Source: Labrenzia sp. CE80
GTDB taxonomy: Bacteria > Pseudomonadota > Alphaproteobacteria > Rhizobiales > Stappiaceae
Length of the DNA stretch: 64,000 nt
Direction: 5' to 3'
Assembly (NCBI RefSeq): GCF_009650605.1
Contig: NZ_WAJT01000001.1
Coordinates: 1,798,001-1,862,000 of the forward strand
Numbering within the stretch: position 1 is the stretch's first letter; every line of letters begins with the position of its first letter. The notes under the pieces were generated by a model. The model worked only from the letters and a program-made list of their open reading frames with translations, was not told the origin of the DNA and made no database searches. The position numbers were made by a program, and so were the translations under genes. Shown piece by piece: positions 53,976 through 62,820 of this stretch.

Positions 53976-55433
53976 ATGAGTCTCGACACGACCTTTATGA
54001 AAGAAGCCTGCTACATTGCGGGCGAATGGATCCCGGCAGACGGCGGCAAGACCATTGAGGTCATCAATCCGGCCACCGGCGACACCATTGGCGCAGTGCC
54101 TCATTGCGGCGGAGCGGAAACCGCACGCGCAATTGATGCCGCCCATGCCGCCTTCGGCCCATGGAAAGCCAAGACAGCTGCCGAACGCGCCGGCCTGATG
54201 CAGAAGCTGGCCGATGAAATCATGGCCAACATCGATGCCCTGGCAAAAATCCTGGTCACCGAGATGGGCAAGCCGCTGGCCGAGGCAAAAGGCGAAATCG
54301 CCGGCGGCGCGAACTACATCCGTTTTTTCGCCGAGGAAGCACGCCGCGTTTATGGCGACATAATTCCCTCTCCCTGGGCCGGCAAGAAACTCTTCGTCAC
54401 CAAGGAAGCGGTCGGCGTTGTGGGCGCCATCACACCCTGGAACTTCCCCAACTCCATGATCGCCCGCAAGCTGGGCGCGGCGCTTGCCGCTGGATGCACC
54501 ATGGTCATCAAGCCGTCCGAGCTGACTCCCTTCTCCGCCCTCGCCTATGGCGTTCTGGCTGAAAAGGCTGGAATTCCCAAGGGCGTCATCAACATCTTGA
54601 CCGGCGATGCGCCGGAAATCGGGACGGAGATGTGCTCCAATCCCAAGCTGCGCAAGATCACCTTCACCGGCTCCACCCGGGTCGGCAAATTGCTGGCCTC
54701 CAACGCGGCCGCCAACATGAAGAAGATCTCGATGGAACTGGGCGGCAATGCCCCGTTCATCGTCTTCGACGATGCGGACATCGACCGTGCTGTTGCCGGA
54801 GCGATCGCGTCTAAGTTCCGCAACTCCGGCCAGACCTGTGTTTGTGCCAACCGGGTTTACGTCCAGGCTGGGATCTATGACGCCTTTGCCGCCAAGCTCA
54901 AAGCCGCCGTTGAGGCCGAACTCAAGCCGGGCAACGGTCTGGAAAGCGGCTCCACACAGGGCCCGCTCATCGACGAGCGCGCGATCGCCAAAGTTTCCGA
55001 TCACCTCAAGGATGCGCTCGCAAAAGGGGCAACCCTGACCAGCGGCGGGGAACGGGCCGGTAACGTTGGCACCTTTTTCCAGCCGACCATCGTGACCGGC
55101 GCCACGTCGGAGATGAAAATCGCCACCGAGGAGACGTTCGGTCCCCTGGCAGCCCTGTTTAGGTTCGAGACTGAGGCCGAGGCCGTGGAGCTTGCCAATG
55201 CGACCGAGTACGGGCTTGCCTGCTACTTCTACAGCCAGGACCTTGGCCGGGTGTTCCGGGTGATGGAAGAGCTGGAGTATGGCCTCGTCGGTGTCAACGA
55301 AGGTGTCATCACCACGGAAGTTGCACCCTTCGGCGGCGTCAAGGACAGCGGCATCGGCAACGAAGGCTCGAAGTATGGCCTCGATGACTACCTGAACATC
55401 AAATACTCCTGCATCGGCGGCTTGGGCCAATAG
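53976..55433 (+). CDS. gabD: NAD(P)-dependent succinate-semialdehyde dehydrogenase
   Basis: 485 residues, the normal GabD length. Motifs: TPWNFPNSMIARKLGAALAA, the catalytic glutamate region MELGGNAPF, the cysteine region NSGQTCVCANRVYV, EETFGPLAALFRF and the C-terminal GGVKDSGIGNEGSKYGLDDY typical of the SSADH subfamily. It oxidises succinate semialdehyde to succinate; glutarate semialdehyde is an alternative substrate. The ATG at 53976 has AAGGGA about 9 nt upstream; an in-frame ATG at 53955 is less well placed. No GABA transaminase is adjacent. Confidence 0.92.
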   Translation: MSLDTTFMKEACYIAGEWIPADGGKTIEVINPATGDTIGAVPHCGGAETARAIDAAHAAFGPWKAKTAAERAGLMQKLADEIMANIDALAKILVTEMGKPLAEAKGEIAGGANYIRFFAEEARRVYGDIIPSPWAGKKLFVTKEAVGVVGAITPWNFPNSMIARKLGAALAAGCTMVIKPSELTPFSALAYGVLAEKAGIPKGVINILTGDAPEIGTEMCSNPKLRKITFTGSTRVGKLLASNAAANMKKISMELGGNAPFIVFDDADIDRAVAGAIASKFRNSGQTCVCANRVYVQAGIYDAFAAKLKAAVEAELKPGNGLESGSTQGPLIDERAIAKVSDHLKDALAKGATLTSGGERAGNVGTFFQPTIVTGATSEMKIATEETFGPLAALFRFETEAEAVELANATEYGLACYFYSQDLGRVFRVMEELEYGLVGVNEGVITTEVAPFGGVKDSGIGNEGSKYGLDDYLNIKYSCIGGLGQ

Positions 55434-55470
55434 TCCCTGCCGTCTTGATCAGCCGGACGACACGCAAACA

Positions 55471-55502
55471 AAAGCCCCGCAGGACCTCCTGCGGGGCTTT
55501 TC
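55471..55502. terminator. Strong bidirectional intrinsic terminator
   Basis: A 14-bp perfect inverted repeat (AAAGCCCCGCAGGA, 2-nt centre, complement) ends in TTTTCT on the plus strand and AAAG/TTTG on the minus strand. It lies between the convergent gabD and GDPD genes and can serve both. Confidence 0.93.
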
Positions 55503-55533
55503 TGTTTCACTCAGCGTCAGCAGAACTCTGAAG

Positions 55534-56256
55534 CTAGCTGGCCTCTTCCAGAAGGCCGATTTCGACCTCGCGAAAGAGTGTCACTGCATCGATGTTCATC
55601 TGCTCGACGCCGCAGCGTACCGCCGCTTCAAAGACCGCCCGCTCCGAGCCGCCATAGAACATCTGGGTCAAGAGCCCGGCAGCCTTTGCCTCGGAACAGC
55701 GCTCGGAGGTCAGAGTGTTCTCGTTGAACTCCAGGATATGTGCCCCGAGAGCGACGGCGCGTTCAACGGAGCCGACATGCTCAAACAGCACCATCCGGCG
55801 AAAGTCGGGAACCCGGGCACGGGTCTCGGCGCGAATGCCCTGGTCGAAGGAGAAGGTCCAAGCGTCGTCCAGCAGACGGCGCGAGGCAAGCTTGTCCCGC
55901 ACTCTTGCCGGATCGGCCAGCTTGATTTCCGCGTAGGTTGCGATCCGGCCCTTGCAGGCATCCAGAAATGCGTCGAGACGCGGCACGCGCTCACCGGCGA
56001 ACTCGGCTCCAAACCAGCTGCCTGCGTCCAGCTGATCGATCTCGACAGACGTCATGTCGGAGAAATAGCCGCTGCCGTTGGTCGTGCGGTCCACCGTCTC
56101 GTCATGCATGACGTACAGCACATCGTCCTTGCTCGTGCGAATATCGAACTCGACCGCAAAGGCTCCGAGGGAGATGGCGCCTTCAAGGGAGGCCATGGTG
56201 TTTTCCGGAGCAGTTTGACTTGCCCCCCGGTGGCAAACGATTTTGGCCTTGTGCAC
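55534..56256 (-). CDS. Glycerophosphodiester phosphodiesterase
   Basis: 240 residues. GDPD motif HRGASQTAPENT (9-20) with catalytic H9, metal ligands E36 and D38 in VEFDIR, and the second histidine H51 in VMHDETVDRTTNG. The family hydrolyses glycerophosphodiesters from phospholipid turnover to glycerol-3-phosphate and an alcohol such as choline, which could feed betaine synthesis. There is no signal peptide, so it is probably cytoplasmic. GTG start with GGGAGAGG just upstream. Confidence 0.92.
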   Translation of the reverse strand: MHKAKIVCHRGASQTAPENTMASLEGAISLGAFAVEFDIRTSKDDVLYVMHDETVDRTTNGSGYFSDMTSVEIDQLDAGSWFGAEFAGERVPRLDAFLDACKGRIATYAEIKLADPARVRDKLASRRLLDDAWTFSFDQGIRAETRARVPDFRRMVLFEHVGSVERAVALGAHILEFNENTLTSERCSEAKAAGLLTQMFYGGSERAVFEAAVRCGVEQMNIDAVTLFREVEIGLLEEAS

Positions 56257-56638
56257 GGGCCTCTCCCTGATTTTTTGAGCTGGCGCCCCGCATTACGACG
56301 AGATGTACAACCCCGTCGTGCCACGGGAGCGCCCGGGATTTGATGAAAAATTGCTGCGTCGAGATTGCCACGATTCGAATGATCAGCAGATGACAAGCCG
56401 GCAACAATCAGGGCGATTATTTCAGCTTCAATGCTCGTGCGGCACTCGCCCGGCATCGCATCTCGGTCGCCGTATTCAAGCGATCCACGCATTGCGTTCA
56501 TTTGATGACAATCGAACGCGCAACTGTTCACTTACATTTGACAGTCAGTCAAATTGTCATCCGCAAGATCATGTCTATCTGTGGCCCATGGCACTCGATC
56601 CCGAGGCCTTTGCGTCTCTCTCGAATTGAGGTTTTTAA
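56257..56638. promoter_or_regulatory. Divergent intergenic region, GDPD gene / yceI operon
   Basis: 382 nt with no credible gene. It contains the TetR-like operator dyad at 56536-56554 and, at its right end, the ribosome site GAGG of the first yceI gene. The GDPD promoter must lie toward the left end. Confidence 0.4.
56536..56554. promoter_or_regulatory. TetR-type operator-like dyad upstream of yceI operon
   Basis: ATTTGACAGTCAGTCAAAT: 7-bp arms around AGTCA, resembling the TGAC-n-GAC/GTCA operators used by many TetR/AcrR regulators. It overlaps a perfect -35-like TTGACA at 56538-56543 and lies 85 nt before the yceI start, a good place for repression. No TetR gene is adjacent. Confidence 0.5.
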
Positions 56639-57220
56639 ATGATCCGTTTCGCAGCTTCCGCCCTCGCGCTTTCCCTTCTGGCTGGCGCTGCCGTTGCAGA
56701 ACCTGTCGCCTACGACTTCGACAAATCCCATGCAAACCTTGCCTTTTCCTACAATCACCTTGGCTACTCGACCACGGAAGGCCGTTTTGGCGAGTGGGAA
56801 GGCACGCTTCTCATCGACCAGGATGCGCCAGCTAACTCTTCGGTCGAGTTCGTCGTTGACGTGAATTCCCTCGACACATTCTGGGCCGACCGCGACAAGC
56901 ACTTCCTCAGCGCCGATTTTTTCGAGGCTGAAAAGTTTCCCAAGGCCACCTTCACGAGCACATCGGTTGAAAAGACCGGTGAAAACACGCTGAAGGTCAC
57001 TGGCGACCTGACCATCAAGGACATTACCAAGCCAGCCGTTCTGGACGTGACCGTCACCACGATCGGCGACCACCCGATGGCAAAGAAGCCAGCCGCCGGT
57101 TTTGCCGTCACCAGCACGATCAAGCGCTCGGACTATGGCATGGGCAAGTTTGTTCCCTATGTGGGGGATGAGATCTCGGTCACCTTCCACGCCGAAACGC
57201 TGGAAGCGGCCACGAACTAA
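56639..57220 (+). CDS. YceI-family periplasmic protein, copy 1
   Basis: 193 residues with a signal peptide (LALSLLAGAAVAEP) and the YceI lipocalin-like domain: YDFDKSHANLAFSYNHLGYS, DRDKHFLSADFFEAEKFPKA and DYGMGKFVPYVGDEISVTFH. YceI proteins bind polyisoprenoids such as ubiquinone in the periplasm and often accompany cytochrome b561, as here. GAGG lies 7 nt before the ATG. First gene of the yceI-cybB-yceI operon. Confidence 0.92.
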   Translation: MIRFAASALALSLLAGAAVAEPVAYDFDKSHANLAFSYNHLGYSTTEGRFGEWEGTLLIDQDAPANSSVEFVVDVNSLDTFWADRDKHFLSADFFEAEKFPKATFTSTSVEKTGENTLKVTGDLTIKDITKPAVLDVTVTTIGDHPMAKKPAAGFAVTSTIKRSDYGMGKFVPYVGDEISVTFHAETLEAATN

Positions 57221-57327
57221 GGCCCAATGGGTCCTTCGGCCGGCGCCGCCTCCCGGTGCCGGCCTCCGTTCTCACCGACACTGCCTGTCGCCGGAGCTTG
57301 CTCCCGCCCAGCCCTGTGGAGTGCGTC

Positions 57328-57912
57328 ATGATCCGCAACACCTCCGGCGGTTACGGCCGCGTCGCGATTGTCTTTCACTGGACGATGGCGCTTTTGATCC
57401 TGGCGATGCTGGCGCTCGGTCTCTACATGACCAGTCTTCCACCGACTGACCCGGAAACGTTCCGCCTCTACCAGCTGCACAAGTCCATCGGCTTTGTGGT
57501 GCTTGCGCTTGCCGTTTTGCGTCTTGCCTGGCGGCTCGTGAACCCGTCGCCGAAGTTGCCTGACGGCATGAAAGCCGTCGAAAAACTGGCCGCTCACCTG
57601 GGCCATGCTGGTCTTTATGCCTTTCTGTTTGCCATGCCGATAACCGGCTGGCTGATGGCGTCGGCCTCCCCCTGGGGCATTCCGACCATCGTGTTCGACA
57701 TCCTGCCGGTGCCGCATTTGCCCGTGCCGGAAGCGCTCGGAACACAGGCCGAGGCAGAGGCTGTCTTCAAGGTCCTGCATGAATACGTAGCCTATTTGCT
57801 GATGGCGCTGATTGTTGCCCATGCAGCGGCGGCCCTTAAACACCATTTCATTGCCCGCGACGACACCTTGAGACGCATGCTCTCAACCGCCCCGGCGCGC
57901 GCCAGGACCTGA
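57328..57912 (+). CDS. Cytochrome b561
   Basis: 194 residues, four membrane spans with paired haem-ligand histidines: IVFHWTMALLI, YQLHKSIGFVVL, HLGHAGLYAF and LHEYVAYLLMALIVAHAAAA. This is the bacterial CybB type, proposed to oxidise quinol or dispose of superoxide. The ATG at 57328 has GGAG 8 nt upstream. It lies between two yceI genes, a recurrent arrangement suggesting shared quinone-related work. Confidence 0.93.
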   Translation: MIRNTSGGYGRVAIVFHWTMALLILAMLALGLYMTSLPPTDPETFRLYQLHKSIGFVVLALAVLRLAWRLVNPSPKLPDGMKAVEKLAAHLGHAGLYAFLFAMPITGWLMASASPWGIPTIVFDILPVPHLPVPEALGTQAEAEAVFKVLHEYVAYLLMALIVAHAAAALKHHFIARDDTLRRMLSTAPARART

Positions 57913-57936
57913 CGTCTTTCGAAGGAAACCACCATC

Positions 57937-58494
57937 ATGCCGCTGAAATCATTCCTCTCCGCCGCCGCCCTGTCGGTCGGCCTGCTGGTGCCGGGCGTTG
58001 TCCTGGCCGACACATGGACAGTCGACCCTGCCAAGAGCCAGCTTGCCTTTGAGGTCGTTCAGGCCGGATCATCGCTGAAAGGCGTCTTTGAAACCTGGAC
58101 CGCCGAAATCGAATTCGATCCGGACACTCCCGAGACAGCCGAAATCTCTGCCGAGATCACAACGCTGAGCGCCGCCACAGGCAACCAGCAGTTTGACGGC
58201 ACCTTGCCCGGACGGGGCTGGTTCAATGTCAATGAGTTCCCGGTCGCAACTTTCACGACCACGGATGTGAGCCCGGCAGGTGATGGCGCCTATGTCGCCA
58301 ATGGCACATTGACGATCCGCGACATTTCCCTGCCGATTGCCGTCGCGTTCACGCTCGACATTGAGGGCGACACGGCGACGGCCAAGGGTGAGGCCAAGGT
58401 CAACCGGGCTGACTATAAGCTCGGCGCCGAAGTGAGCGGTGACACCGTGGGCGAAGTGGTCACCGTGACGCTTGATCTGACGGCAACGCGCTGA
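57937..58494 (+). CDS. YceI-family periplasmic protein, copy 2
   Basis: 185 residues with a signal peptide (SAAALSVGLLVPGVVLAD) and a YceI domain of a different subtype from the first copy: WTVDPAKSQLAFEVVQAG, NVNEFPVATFTTTDV and KVNRADYKLG. It lies 24 nt after the cytochrome b561 gene, with AAGGAAA before the ATG. Likely the second ligand-binding partner in the same operon. Confidence 0.92.
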   Translation: MPLKSFLSAAALSVGLLVPGVVLADTWTVDPAKSQLAFEVVQAGSSLKGVFETWTAEIEFDPDTPETAEISAEITTLSAATGNQQFDGTLPGRGWFNVNEFPVATFTTTDVSPAGDGAYVANGTLTIRDISLPIAVAFTLDIEGDTATAKGEAKVNRADYKLGAEVSGDTVGEVVTVTLDLTATR

Positions 58495-58528
58495 TCACGG
58501 CAAAAAACATCCACTTCGACAAATTGGG

Positions 58529-58563
58529 AAGGCAGCGGCGCTTGGCGTTTGCTGCCTTTTTGC
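58529..58563 (+). terminator. Intrinsic terminator of the yceI-cybB-yceI operon
   Basis: AAGGCAGC pairs with GCTGCCTT across a 14-nt loop that itself contains CGC/GCG pairing, followed by a T-run (TTTTT) and G. It sits about 35 nt after the second yceI stop. Confidence 0.8.
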
Positions 58564-58639
58564 CGTATGACACGCACATCCGTTTTGCCACGCGCCCTGT
58601 GTCTGCACAGCGTGCCAGCCAGACCAAGAAGGCCTTGAG

Positions 58640-60277
<1,638 letters not shown>

Positions 60278-60518
60278 TCTGAACGCCCTTATGCCGCAAA
60301 ATCTCTTAACAATGCTAGATAATCAGGCACGTATCGACACCCCCAAGGACAGCGGAAGAAGCGCTCACAAGCATCCAGATAGCCCTCAAGGTAGCAGAAA
60401 TGCGCGGAGAGAACCCGTACGACGATAAGCATATGGTTCGGCTGACAAACAGTGTTTCCCGTGTGTTGGGGAACTTTCGCTTTCAAGGGCGTGTTGTGTC
60501 TGAAGGGAATGGGTGCAG

Positions 60519-60552
60519 TTGTGGCGGCTGATACAATAGTCAGCCGCCACAA
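60519..60552 (-). terminator. 13-bp perfect hairpin downstream of the KilA-N gene
   Basis: TTGTGGCGGCTGA, 8-nt loop, then its exact complement, 8 nt beyond the KilA-N stop codon. There is no T-tract on either strand. It is probably the 3' end of the KilA-N transcript. Confidence 0.55.
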
Positions 60553-60559
60553 GAACCTT

Positions 60560-61324
60560 TTACGCGGCAACAGGAGCTGGGAGCAACTTCGGCAAATATT
60601 CCAAGGCTGCACTGTCGCGGCCTGAAAAATACTTCACAGCCCTATTGGGAAGCCATTCTTCGCGGAAATGCCGCCGCCAATGATGCAGTAGGAGTTCGGG
60701 ATATGCCTTTGCGGGGACCTTGCGACCATCCTCAAATACATGGGTGTACGTCGGCAAAGCATCGGTATCGATTCCATGTGCCTCTCTTAGCCATTTACAG
60801 AACATACGACCGTGAGAGATATCTGGCATCATGCTCTCCGGAACCGAGTAACCCATGATTTCCAGTGGTGCGATCAGAGCCTGCGTCATCTCCGTCAGAA
60901 TTGAAAAATGGGCGATAGGCACGTTAGGCTGATTTGCAACATAACGGCGCAAGTGATAGGGGATTTCCGATCGGACTGGGCTGCCCTTGCCTGACATCCA
61001 GTCAAACACCCATTTACTAACTTTCACCGCAAACTCAGCTGAAAGCCACTGCGCTAAGTGAACGGCCACCTGAGGGTGAACCCAAGTGCCCTGAAGCCGC
61101 AGATCCCCACCCCTAAGTGATTGAATTAATTCCGAACCGGGAATTCCCGTTTCGGATGCCAACTCATTTATGTATGGATCCGTGGTCTTAAGGCGGCGGT
61201 AGTCAAACCAACTCTTCCCAGCCGCTTGACACATCGCCGTAGCGTTGATGTAGCCGTCCTTTGGACGCTGATAAATTATCTCCCCCTGAGCCTCGTGAGA
61301 GATTAGTTCAAAGTGCTGTTGCAT
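60560..61324 (-). CDS. KilA-N domain protein (phage-type)
   Basis: 254 residues. The KilA-N DNA-binding domain covers about 15-115: QRPKDGYINATAMCQAAGKS, DYRRLKTTDPYINEL and GTWVHPQVAVHLAQWLSAEF. The C-terminal half (YTHVFEDGRKVPAKAYPELL and a basic WRRHFREEWLPNRAVKYF) is of unknown type. KilA-N proteins are found in phages and prophage remnants. Base composition is lower in GC than the flanking fumA and DUF1989 genes, and no other phage gene is nearby, so it is a recently acquired orphan or remnant. The ATG at 61324 has a dyad immediately upstream. Confidence 0.88.
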   Translation of the reverse strand: MQQHFELISHEAQGEIIYQRPKDGYINATAMCQAAGKSWFDYRRLKTTDPYINELASETGIPGSELIQSLRGGDLRLQGTWVHPQVAVHLAQWLSAEFAVKVSKWVFDWMSGKGSPVRSEIPYHLRRYVANQPNVPIAHFSILTEMTQALIAPLEIMGYSVPESMMPDISHGRMFCKWLREAHGIDTDALPTYTHVFEDGRKVPAKAYPELLLHHWRRHFREEWLPNRAVKYFSGRDSAALEYLPKLLPAPVAA

Positions 61325-61327
61325 TCG

Positions 61328-61349
61328 GACATAAACCTTTCGTTATGTC
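61328..61349. promoter_or_regulatory. Dyad upstream of the KilA-N gene, putative operator
   Basis: GACATAA, 8-nt spacer, TTATGTC begins 4 nt upstream of the KilA-N start codon. The symmetry and location suit an autoregulatory or repressor binding site. Confidence 0.45.
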
Positions 61350-61407
61350 TTTATGCGGTGGGCCGGATTAAATGTTGACAAAACGCATTGCAGGTACAAT
61401 ATGTCCA

Positions 61408-61478
61408 AGTGATCACAGACCAACCGCAAGGTTGTTCAAATCTGGCCCGGTGTTACAGCACCGGGCCACTGCTTTTTT
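61408..61478 (+). ncRNA. Candidate small RNA with two hairpins and intrinsic terminator
   Basis: A perfect -35 hexamer TTGACA (61375-61380) lies upstream; the -10 is weak (CAATAT near 61398). Within the proposed transcript a 5-bp stem with GCAA tetraloop (CAACC-GCAA-GGTTG, 61421-61434) precedes a 10-bp GC-rich stem (TGGCCCGGTG, loop TTACAG, complement, 61443-61468) followed by CTGCTTTTTTG, a textbook intrinsic terminator. No gene ends here on the plus strand, so the terminator implies a short untranslated transcript divergent from KilA-N. The 5' end is a guess. Confidence 0.5.
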
Positions 61479-61924
61479 GCTACGTCAAAATACGCAACCG
61501 TTGATTCATGGGGTCTGCAACCATGGATTACAAGAGGTATGTGTTAATTTCTCTTAACTTTCTTTGCGCTGCCAATAACCTTTCCACTCTCTGCTAACCG
61601 CATGCACCTTAGCCAGTCCAAGTGCACGGCTTGCTAGCTCACCATTGCTTTCGCCGCGATGATCTTAAAGCTAATCAGCACGGCTTCTGATTGCCGCACG
61701 CCAACGGCATGGATTCACCCAAAAGCGGAAATGGCGTCAAGCCATGAGATGACGGCTCCTGGGTGGGGCACCCTCAGAATTCACCTCCCCGCACCTTGAT
61801 GGCTCGCCTTCATCACCTGCCTTTCACGCCTGGTCATTGGCCCCTAGTCATTGCCTGCGGGCCATGCCAGTTTGGCCGCGATGCGGAGATCGTTCCGCAG
61901 GCACGACGTGACCAGAGTTTTTCC

Positions 61925-62767
61925 ATGAACCAACCTCAAGATGCCGCCACCCGCCGGGCTGTAAAGCCGGTGATCTGTTACCCGCCGGAAACATTACCCG
62001 AGCCGGATCTTGGCCTTTATGCCGCCGCCCGCGAAACGGCTGAAAAGATTGATGAAGTGCTTGTCGCTCCGCGCGAGGCCGCCAGCATCAAGGTACCCGC
62101 CGGCCATTTCCTGAAGATGTCGTCCGTCGAGGGCCCGCAGGTCGGCGATCTCAATCTCTTCAACCTGCATGACCTCAGCGAGCGGTTCTATTCAGGCAAG
62201 ACGCGGGCGCTGCATGGCACGCACGTGACCACCGGCGACCGGCTGTGGTCGTCCTTCCCGACCCTGCGCCCGATGGCGACGGTGACGACGGACACTCTCG
62301 ACTGGTACGGCATCGATGAATTCGGCGGGTCTGTGCATGACGTGATCGGGACGCGCTGCGATCCTTATACGGGCAAGGTGCTGAGCGGCACGGACTACCA
62401 TCACTGCTGCCATTCGAACCTGACCCGGGCGTTGGCCGATGCCCGCGAACTTCCGCTTGAAGAGGCCGAGCGCCATGTGCACGACGTGCTCAATGTCTTC
62501 ATGTGCACCGGGTTCACCCGGGACACGGGCCAGTATTTCATGAAGGCCAGCCCGGTGCGGCCGGGCGACTATCTGGAGCTTTTCGCCGAGATCGACCTGC
62601 TGGCGGTTCTGAGCGCCTGTCCGGGCGGCGATTGTTCGTCCGAACACACCAGTGACGTTGCCGCCTGCCATCCCCTGTTGATGGAAGTCTTCCGCCCGGG
62701 CGACGGCACGCTCGGCAGCTGGTCGCAGCCTGCGGTCAATGGCTACGACCGGAGCCACGGCCGCTAA
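61925..62767 (+). CDS. DUF1989 (urea carboxylase-associated family) protein
   Basis: 280 residues. DUF1989 features: IKVPAGHFLKMSSVEGPQVG near 58-77, DLNLFNLHD, SGTDYHHCCHSNL with clustered Cys/His able to bind metal, and CPGGDCSSEHTSDVAACHPL with more conserved cysteines. Paired relatives accompany urea carboxylase and guanidine degradation; as a single gene here its reaction is unknown. The ATG at 61925 is preferred because the upstream 54 codons are not family-like. Neighbour is a Bcr/CflA transporter on the opposite strand. Confidence 0.85.
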   Translation: MNQPQDAATRRAVKPVICYPPETLPEPDLGLYAAARETAEKIDEVLVAPREAASIKVPAGHFLKMSSVEGPQVGDLNLFNLHDLSERFYSGKTRALHGTHVTTGDRLWSSFPTLRPMATVTTDTLDWYGIDEFGGSVHDVIGTRCDPYTGKVLSGTDYHHCCHSNLTRALADARELPLEEAERHVHDVLNVFMCTGFTRDTGQYFMKASPVRPGDYLELFAEIDLLAVLSACPGGDCSSEHTSDVAACHPLLMEVFRPGDGTLGSWSQPAVNGYDRSHGR

Positions 62768-62820
62768 GCCTCAGACCAGAAACAAGGCGCTGCGGACGAT
62801 GGTCTCCGCAGCGCCTGCAT

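Larger units (their letters stand above)
61325..61924. other. 600-nt gene-poor region with dyad and candidate small RNA
   Basis: AT-richer than its flanks. It holds the KilA-N promoter side (dyad 61328-61349), a candidate small RNA (about 61408-61478) and then about 440 nt in which no gene, repeat or terminator was recognised before the DUF1989 start. Confidence 0.5.

Noticed and set aside
53913..55430. 505-codon open frame on the minus strand
   Set aside because: Mirror of gabD, whose catalytic motifs are intact; no ribosome site or family features on the antisense side.
60289..60612. 107-codon minus-strand frame after fumA
   Set aside because: Overlaps the end of the KilA-N gene and the 13-bp hairpin; composition is not protein-like and no start signal was seen.
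60302..61558. 9-bp direct repeat TCTCTTAAC flanking the KilA-N segment, considered as a target-site duplication
   Set aside because: The same 9-mer also occurs in the folD-tamA hairpin at 44577, it is short enough to arise by chance in 64 kb, and no integrase or inverted terminal repeats accompany it.
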